A program made the translations under genes and the position numbers. From an uncultured Clostridia bacterium (GTDB taxonomy: Bacteria; Bacillota; Clostridia; TANB77; CAG-508): 64,000 nucleotides of DNA. Below the pieces are notes generated by a model that did no database searches, had not been told where the DNA came from, and worked only from the letters and a program-made list of their open reading frames with translations. Shown here in pieces: positions 58,819-64,000 of this stretch. Where the stretch lies: contig CALXKK010000006.1 of assembly GCA_944388935.1 (NCBI GenBank), positions 1-64,000 of the forward strand, written 5' to 3'. Position 1 is the stretch's first letter, and each line of letters begins with the position of its first letter.

Positions 58819-59478
58819 TTATTGCCAAGTGCTCTTGTTGGAAGTCTTGGTAAGAGATGTTGGAAAATAGAGATTCACATTGTGACGAGGATGAATAGTT
58901 TCAAAAGGAATTTGAACTTCCCATCCAAGTTTCTCTAGAGTATAAATGGCCTCCTCCGTAACATCTTCACCAAACCAAATTTCAATTGGCTCAGATAAAG
59001 AGGCATCCATAATCAGTTGATTTAGAAAGCTAACATAGCAATATTCCAACTGATCTCTTGTAAGATTTACAGGTTCATGTAGCAGATAGTTAAGTCGCTT
59101 ATCTGCTTCTTTTGCAGATAATATTTTACTTTCCCTACAATTCCTTGTGGAGGGGAAAGTATCTGGTAAAGAAATTGCTAAACAATATCTATTAACAGAA
59201 AAAGGACTATAACGACCTGTTTGCACGATATAACCTGCTTTTTCTAACGCGTTGATGGTGCCTTGTTGAACTAAGCCATAAATAACTAGATGAAATAATG
59301 TGCGACCATTCTTTCTAAGGAACGACTTATAGTCCAAACCTAAAGAAGCTCGTGTAAGATGCAAATTCAATTGATACTCACACAGGTCCAGTTGTTCTTG
59401 TACAATGTCTCGAGGACCATTCAACCTCCTTTCCATTCTCTCGAACGCATCCTGAGCGGAAATCATAGACGACTTCAT
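58819..59478 (-). CDS. Cassette-3 protein, two-repeat paralogous family
   Basis: The 219 residues begin MKSSMISAQDAFERMERR, nearly identical to cassette 2 over the first 20, then diverge. The halves read GPRDIVQEQLDLCEYQL and EPVNLTRDQLEYCYVSFL, then LEKLGWEVQIPFE. Start at 59478 with GGAGG 5-6 bases upstream. It is the copy closest to gyrA. The family combines a conserved head and tail with a variable middle; function unknown. Confidence 0.78.
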   Translation of the reverse strand: MKSSMISAQDAFERMERRLNGPRDIVQEQLDLCEYQLNLHLTRASLGLDYKSFLRKNGRTLFHLVIYGLVQQGTINALEKAGYIVQTGRYSPFSVNRYCLAISLPDTFPSTRNCRESKILSAKEADKRLNYLLHEPVNLTRDQLEYCYVSFLNQLIMDASLSEPIEIWFGEDVTEEAIYTLEKLGWEVQIPFETIHPRHNVNLYFPTSLTKTSNKSTWQ

Positions 59479-59518
59479 GCCAACCTCCAAACAACGAAGT
59501 ATAAATAATACGAGTTTA

Positions 59519-59547
59519 ATTATACTATAATTTACATAAATGGTCAA
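59519..59547 (-). promoter_or_regulatory. Promoter of cassette 3
   Basis: TTGACC (59547-59542), 17 bases, TATAAT (59524-59519) on the minus strand. Confidence 0.8.
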
Positions 59548-59699
59548 AAAAACATATTTATAATAGCTAAATTTTGTATTAGTGATAATAAAAGAAAATT
59601 AAATTTTATTCCAGTTAAAATATATATTTTAAATTACAAAAAGTTTTGATAACATAATGTCAGTTTTTTCTATTTCCGTAAGTTTTTCGGAGAATTTCC

Positions 59700-59728
59700 T
59701 TGCATATTTTTTTGCGTTTTAGTATAAT
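59700..59728 (+). promoter_or_regulatory. gyrA promoter with upstream TTACGGAAAT motif
   Basis: TTGCAT (59700-59705), 17 bases, TATAAT (59723-59728). An inverted TTACGGAAAT lies just upstream at 59672-59681. The separate promoter lets gyrA be expressed despite its distance from gyrB. Confidence 0.75.
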
Positions 59729-59765
59729 ACATTGTGTAGCACAAAGAAAGAAAAGAGGTAAAGAA

Positions 59766-62216
59766 ATGGACAACCATGATGGAAAAATAATTGATAGAGA
59801 CATTGAAAGCGAGATGAAAACAGCATACATAAGTTATGCTATGAGTGTTATCGTACAAAGAGCTTTACCAGATGTAAGAGATGGTTTAAAACCAGTTCAC
59901 AGAAGAATATTATATGCAATGCATGAAGATGGAATAACTTCAGACAAACCATACAGAAAGTGTGCAAATACTGTAGGTTCTGTTTTAGGAAGATACCATC
60001 CACATGGAGATTCATCAGTTTATGATGCAATGGTAAGAATGGCACAAGACTTCTCTTTAAGATATATGCTAATAGATGGACATGGTAATTTTGGTTCTAT
60101 AGATGGTGATGGAGCAGCTGCAATGAGGTACACAGAAGCAAGAATGTCAAAAATTGCAGAATATATGCTTACAGACATTGAAAAAAATACAGTAGATTTT
60201 ATGCCTAACTATGATGATAGATTACAAGAACCAACAGTACTACCTGCAAAAATACCACAATTATTAATTAATGGTTCATCAGGTATAGCAGTTGGAATGG
60301 CAACAAATATACCACCACACAACTTAACAGAAGTATGTGATGGACTTATAAAAATAATTGACGATCCTAACACAACAGATGATGAATTAATGACAATTAT
60401 AAAAGGACCAGATTTCCCAACGGGTGGAATGATTCTTGGTAAAGAAGGAATAAGAGAAGCATATAAAACTGGAAAAGGAAAAATAATTGTAAGAGCCGAA
60501 GCAGAAATAGAAGAAATGGCAAACAATAAACAAAGAATAGTAGTAACATCATTACCATATCAAGTAAATAAAGCTAGATTGATAGAAAATATTTCAAAAT
60601 TAGTAAGAGAAAAGAGAATAGAAGGAATCTCAGAATTAAGAGATGAATCAGACAGAATTGATAAAGTTAGAATAGTAATCGAACTTAAGAGAGATGCTAG
60701 GGCACAAGTAGTTTTAAATCAATTATATAAAAATACTCAAATGCAAGATACTTTTGGAGCAATATTATTAGCTTTAGTAGATGGAGAGCCAAAAATCTTA
60801 ACATTAAGACAATGTCTAGATTATTATATAGATCACAGAAAGACAGTAATCGTAAGAAGAACAAAATTCGAATTAGACAAAGCATTAGCTAGAGCTCATA
60901 TATTAGAAGGTTTAAGAATAGCTATAGATAATATTGATGAAGTAATAAACATTATTAGAAATTCTTATGATGATGCAAAAGAAAGATTAATGGAAAGATT
61001 TGGTCTAACAGATATACAAGCTCAAGCAATTCTAGATATGAGATTAAAAACATTATCAGGTTTGCAAAGAGAAAAAATAGAAGAAGAATATAAACAATTA
61101 ATGGAATTGATCGCGCATCTAAGAGAAATCTTAAGTAACGAGCAACTAGTATATGACATAATAAAAGAAGATTTAATAGAAGTTAAAACAAAATTTGGCG
61201 ATGAAAGATTAACTAAAATAAAACCTGCAGAAGGAGATATCGAAGAAGAAGACTTAATTAAAGAAGAACAAATAATAGTAGCATTAACACATTTTGGTTA
61301 TATCAAGAGAATGCCTGCAGATACATATAAGAGCCAACACAGGGGCGGAAAAGGAATTACAGGTATTTCTACAAGAGCTGAGGATTTTGTTACAGAAATA
61401 TTTACAGCTTCAACACATGACACTATATTATTCTTTAGTAATAAAGGAAAATTATATAGATTACGTGGATATGAAATTCCTGAAGCTGGTAGAACTGCAA
61501 AAGGAACAGCAATTGTAAACTTATTAAGTTTAGATGCTGGAGAAAAAATAACAGCTGTTATTCCAATTTCTAATTTTGCAGAAGGAAAATATTTGTTAAT
61601 GGCAACACAAAAAGGATTCATTAAGAAAACAGCTCTTACAGAATATAATTCTGCAAGAAAAACTGGACTTCAAGCTATAACATTAAAAGATGAAGATGAA
61701 TTAATAGCTGTAAGATTAACAGATGGACAAGATAATGTTGTATTAGTAACAACAGATGGATTATGTATTACCTTCAGTGAACAAGATGTAAGACCAATGG
61801 GTAGAACAGCTCAAGGTGTAATAGGAATTAAACTTGGTGATGGTGATAAAGTAATTGGAATGGAATCTATTATAGAAGGAGCTAAAGCAACATTATTAGC
61901 AATAACAAAAAATGGATTTGGAAAGAGAACAGACCTTGATGAATATAGAGTTCAAAAGAGAGGCGGTAGAGGAGTAATTACATATAAAGTTACTCAAAAA
62001 ACTGGAAAATTAGTTGGAATTAGAGTTACAGATGATTCAAAAGATGTTATGATGATTACAGACAAAGGAACAATAATAAGAATAAGTGCTAAAGATGTAA
62101 GCATCTTAGGAAGATCAACACAAGGTGTAACTTTAATGAGAACAAACGATGGAGGAAAAGTTGTAAGCATCGAATTAGTAGATCCAGAAGAAACAAAAGA
62201 AACTAAAAATAAATAG
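59766..62216 (+). CDS. gyrA: DNA gyrase subunit A
   Basis: The 816 residues carry the breakage-reunion domain with catalytic Tyr122 (AAAMRYTEARM) and the quinolone region PHGDSSVYD, in which residues 83 (Ser) and 87 (Asp) match the sensitive E. coli state. The C-terminal beta-pinwheel repeats include the GyrA box-like QRGGKGITGIS (here HRGGKGITGIS). I chose the ATG at 59766 because AGAGG lies 8 bases upstream. Confidence 0.98.
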   Translation: MDNHDGKIIDRDIESEMKTAYISYAMSVIVQRALPDVRDGLKPVHRRILYAMHEDGITSDKPYRKCANTVGSVLGRYHPHGDSSVYDAMVRMAQDFSLRYMLIDGHGNFGSIDGDGAAAMRYTEARMSKIAEYMLTDIEKNTVDFMPNYDDRLQEPTVLPAKIPQLLINGSSGIAVGMATNIPPHNLTEVCDGLIKIIDDPNTTDDELMTIIKGPDFPTGGMILGKEGIREAYKTGKGKIIVRAEAEIEEMANNKQRIVVTSLPYQVNKARLIENISKLVREKRIEGISELRDESDRIDKVRIVIELKRDARAQVVLNQLYKNTQMQDTFGAILLALVDGEPKILTLRQCLDYYIDHRKTVIVRRTKFELDKALARAHILEGLRIAIDNIDEVINIIRNSYDDAKERLMERFGLTDIQAQAILDMRLKTLSGLQREKIEEEYKQLMELIAHLREILSNEQLVYDIIKEDLIEVKTKFGDERLTKIKPAEGDIEEEDLIKEEQIIVALTHFGYIKRMPADTYKSQHRGGKGITGISTRAEDFVTEIFTASTHDTILFFSNKGKLYRLRGYEIPEAGRTAKGTAIVNLLSLDAGEKITAVIPISNFAEGKYLLMATQKGFIKKTALTEYNSARKTGLQAITLKDEDELIAVRLTDGQDNVVLVTTDGLCITFSEQDVRPMGRTAQGVIGIKLGDGDKVIGMESIIEGAKATLLAITKNGFGKRTDLDEYRVQKRGGRGVITYKVTQKTGKLVGIRVTDDSKDVMMITDKGTIIRISAKDVSILGRSTQGVTLMRTNDGGKVVSIELVDPEETKETKNK

Positions 62217-62239
62217 ATATAGGACATATATATATTTGG

Positions 62240-62275
62240 AAAGGAGTTAATAGATATCTATTAGCTCCTTTTTTT
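62240..62275 (+). terminator. Terminator after gyrA
   Basis: AAGGAGTTAATAG paired with CTATTAGCTCCTT (one mismatch) and followed by TTTTTTT. Confidence 0.85.
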
Positions 62276-62297
62276 AAATATATGGTTTGGAGGTGGA

Positions 62298-63782
62298 ATG
62301 ATGAATAAAAAAATTAATAAAACAATAATGCAATATTTTGAATGGTATTTACCACCAGATTGCGGATTATGGAAAAAAGTTGCAAATCAAGCAAGTTATT
62401 TGGACAGTATAGGAATTACAGGTATATGGTTACCTCCAGCATATAAAGCAGAGGGAGGAAATAAGGATACAGGATACGGAGTATACGATTTATATGATTT
62501 AGGAGAATTTGACCAAAAAGGTTCTGTAAATACCAAGTATGGAAGTAAAGATGAATATATAAATGCAATAAAAGTTTTAAAAGGAAATAACTTAGAAGTA
62601 TATGCAGATATTGTTTTAAATCATAAATTAGGAGCAGATGGAACGGAAGAAGTTATGGCAATAGAAGACCAGCCTGATAATAGAAATGTAGATTTAAATA
62701 CTCCGGTTGTAATTGAGGCATGGACCAAATATAATTTTGAGGCAAGGAATAATAAGTATTCAGATTTTAAATGGAACTGGACGCATTTTCACGGTGTAGA
62801 TTGGGATGAAAAAACAAAACGAAAAGGAGTTTTTAAATTCTACGGAAAGCATTGGGATAATGATGTAGATAAAGAAAACGGAAACTTCGACTATTTAATG
62901 GGAGCAGATGTAGACTTTAATAATGTTGATGTTATTCAAGAACTAAACAAATGGGGAGATTGGTATGTAAATACTACGAATGTAGATGGGTTTAGACTAG
63001 ATGCAGTAAAACATATTAGGGCTGGTTTTTATAAAGAATGGCTAGCAAATATGCGTGAAGAATTTGCGAAGGACTTTTTTGCGGTTGGTGAATATTGGAG
63101 TACAAATATGGTAGCTATAAATAATTATTTAAATGAAGTAGACTATTCTATGAAATTATTTGATGTTCCATTACATTATAATTTATTTAATGCTTCAAAT
63201 TCTTCTGGAAATTATGATATGCGTACGATTTTAGATAACACACTTGTAAAAGAAAATCCTGAATATGCAGTTACATTTGTAGATAATCATGATACACAAC
63301 TTGGTCAGTCTTTAAATTCTTGGGTACAAGATTGGTTTAAACCTTTAGCCTATGCACTAATTCTATTAAGAAAAGATGGAATACCTTGTATTTTTTATGG
63401 AGATTATTATGGAATTCCACACGATAATATTGAACCTAAAAAGAAACTATTAGAAAATATGATAAAAGCAAGAAAACATTTTTCTTACGGAAAACAAAGA
63501 GATTATTTTAAAGATGAAAATATTATTGGATGGGTAAGAGAAGGAGACAGTGACCACACAGATTCAGGACTAGCAGTTGTTATGAGCGACAATGCAGGTG
63601 GTTGTATAGAAATGAATGTAGGCGACAGACTTGCTAATACTGTATTCTATGACTGCACAGGAAATTTAAAAGAAACTGTTTATGTTGATGCAAACGGAAA
63701 TGGAATATTCTATTGCGCAGGTGGTAGTGTTTCTGTTTGGATAAAAAAAGATAATATATATGATAAAAGTGAAGAAGAATAA
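62298..63782 (+). CDS. Cytoplasmic alpha-amylase (glycoside hydrolase 13)
   Basis: The 494 residues lack a signal peptide. The GH13 regions are visible: DIVLNHK, GFRLDAVKHI (nucleophile Asp), AVGEYW (acid/base Glu) and FVDNHD (transition-state Asp). The opening MQYFEWYLPPDCGLWKK is typical of the AmyA/AmyS (GH13_5) group. It probably breaks down intracellular glycogen or imported maltodextrins. GGAGGTGG precedes the start (62298 or 62301). It is an isolated gene with its own terminator. Confidence 0.95.
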   Translation: MMNKKINKTIMQYFEWYLPPDCGLWKKVANQASYLDSIGITGIWLPPAYKAEGGNKDTGYGVYDLYDLGEFDQKGSVNTKYGSKDEYINAIKVLKGNNLEVYADIVLNHKLGADGTEEVMAIEDQPDNRNVDLNTPVVIEAWTKYNFEARNNKYSDFKWNWTHFHGVDWDEKTKRKGVFKFYGKHWDNDVDKENGNFDYLMGADVDFNNVDVIQELNKWGDWYVNTTNVDGFRLDAVKHIRAGFYKEWLANMREEFAKDFFAVGEYWSTNMVAINNYLNEVDYSMKLFDVPLHYNLFNASNSSGNYDMRTILDNTLVKENPEYAVTFVDNHDTQLGQSLNSWVQDWFKPLAYALILLRKDGIPCIFYGDYYGIPHDNIEPKKKLLENMIKARKHFSYGKQRDYFKDENIIGWVREGDSDHTDSGLAVVMSDNAGGCIEMNVGDRLANTVFYDCTGNLKETVYVDANGNGIFYCAGGSVSVWIKKDNIYDKSEEE

Positions 63783-63787
63783 TAGAT

Positions 63788-63826
63788 AAAACCACTCCAG
63801 CAAATAAGTTTTTGGAGTGGTTTTTC
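63788..63826. terminator. Bidirectional terminator between amylase gene and right-edge gene
   Basis: AAACCACTCCA/TGGAGTGGTTT with a loop of about 13 bases, T-run after it on the plus strand and on the minus strand. Confidence 0.85.
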
Positions 63827-63829
63827 TTT

Positions 63830-64000
63830 TTAATTTTCTTTAGCGTTTTTGAAAAATTCATGAAAATTTATTAAAGGCATAGTAATAGGTGGCATTCCGC
63901 TTAAAGCTGTTGCAGAAGTAATATATGCTCTACATAAATGTGATAAAGTGGTTGCACCATTAATTTTTAACATATGTTCAAATGTTTTTTTATCAATCTT
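63830..64000 (-). CDS. Unidentified gene, C-terminal 56 residues only
   Basis: The minus-strand frame enters from the right edge and reads KIDKKTFEHMLKINGATTLS, then a segment including SATALSGMPPITMPLI and the end HEFFKNAKEN before TAA. Too little is present to name the family. The frame is clean to the edge and stops beside the terminator. Confidence 0.65.
   Translation of the reverse strand, partial: KIDKKTFEHMLKINGATTLSHLCRAYITSATALSGMPPITMPLINFHEFFKNAKEN

Noticed and set aside
57186-59547. Integron gene-cassette array.
   Set aside because: Each unit has its own promoter and a plain terminator hairpin; no attC-like paired boxes and no integrase are present.

Overview
The window is about 64 kb of a very AT-rich, anaerobic, endospore-forming Firmicute, probably an uncultured gut Clostridia lineage. 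That placement is inference. It rests on pyruvate formate-lyase with its activase, a 2-hydroxyacyl-CoA dehydratase-type activase, the sporulation genes spoIIR, spmA, spmB and a GerMN-domain gene, canonical Gram-positive promoters and ribosome sites, and a classical Firmicutes origin block. The order there is mnmE, jag, yidC, yidD, rnpA, rpmH, oriC, dnaA, dnaN, recF, a DUF370/RemB-type gene, gyrB and gyrA. Coordinates were counted by hand and small offsets are possible for short sites.

Layout. 1-4.3 kb: a minus-strand surface adhesin that runs off the left edge, preceded by a (CA)19 tract inside its apparent true N-terminus. 4.3-8.5 kb: an orphan DinJ/RelB-type antitoxin, pflA-pflB and an XRE regulator. 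8.5-15.8 kb: rqcP-like, a Cys/Asn-rich membrane protein, truA-recR-ybaB-dnaX, SRP RNA, a membrane-anchored unknown, tadA, tRNA-Arg, a ttcA-like gene and a second XRE regulator. 15.8-31.9 kb: phosphohexomutase and UDP-sugar pyrophosphorylase, spoIIR, murA-walJ-rlmH, spmA (frameshifted) and spmB, an AbrB-type regulator, rsmI, a trmN6-like gene, a GerMN-domain protein and a 1453-residue acyl-CoA dehydratase activase. 31.9-36.7 kb: a gene desert with extremely few G or C bases, carrying six degenerate copies of a repeat. 36.7-46.4 kb: two tRNA-Ser genes, a DUF4446 gene, parB-parA, rsmG-mnmG-mnmE, jag-yidC-yidD-rnpA-rpmH. 46.4-53.1 kb: oriC and the dnaA-dnaN-recF-remB-gyrB series. 53.4-57.2 kb: an accessory module with a VirB4-like ATPase. 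57.2-59.6 kb: three paralogous monocistronic cassettes of clearly higher GC. 59.7-64 kb: gyrA, a cytoplasmic alpha-amylase and the end of an unidentified gene.

How it fits together. Close to the origin, genes mostly point away from oriC (left arm minus, right arm plus). parA/parB, the DnaA-box clusters and the gyrase genes form the replication and segregation core. gyrB and gyrA, usually neighbours, are separated by about 6.6 kb of accessory DNA: the VirB4 module and the foreign-looking cassettes.

Most notable: a slipped-strand phase switch at the adhesin, read here as OFF because 19 CA units put the upstream start out of frame while 18 or 21 would put it in frame; the AT-only desert with six remnants of one short coding motif; the origin-proximal VirB4/ParA-like module, including a gene with no ATG/GTG/TTG start; the three-cassette paralogue array; and an spmA frameshift at a site resembling the prfB recoding signal.
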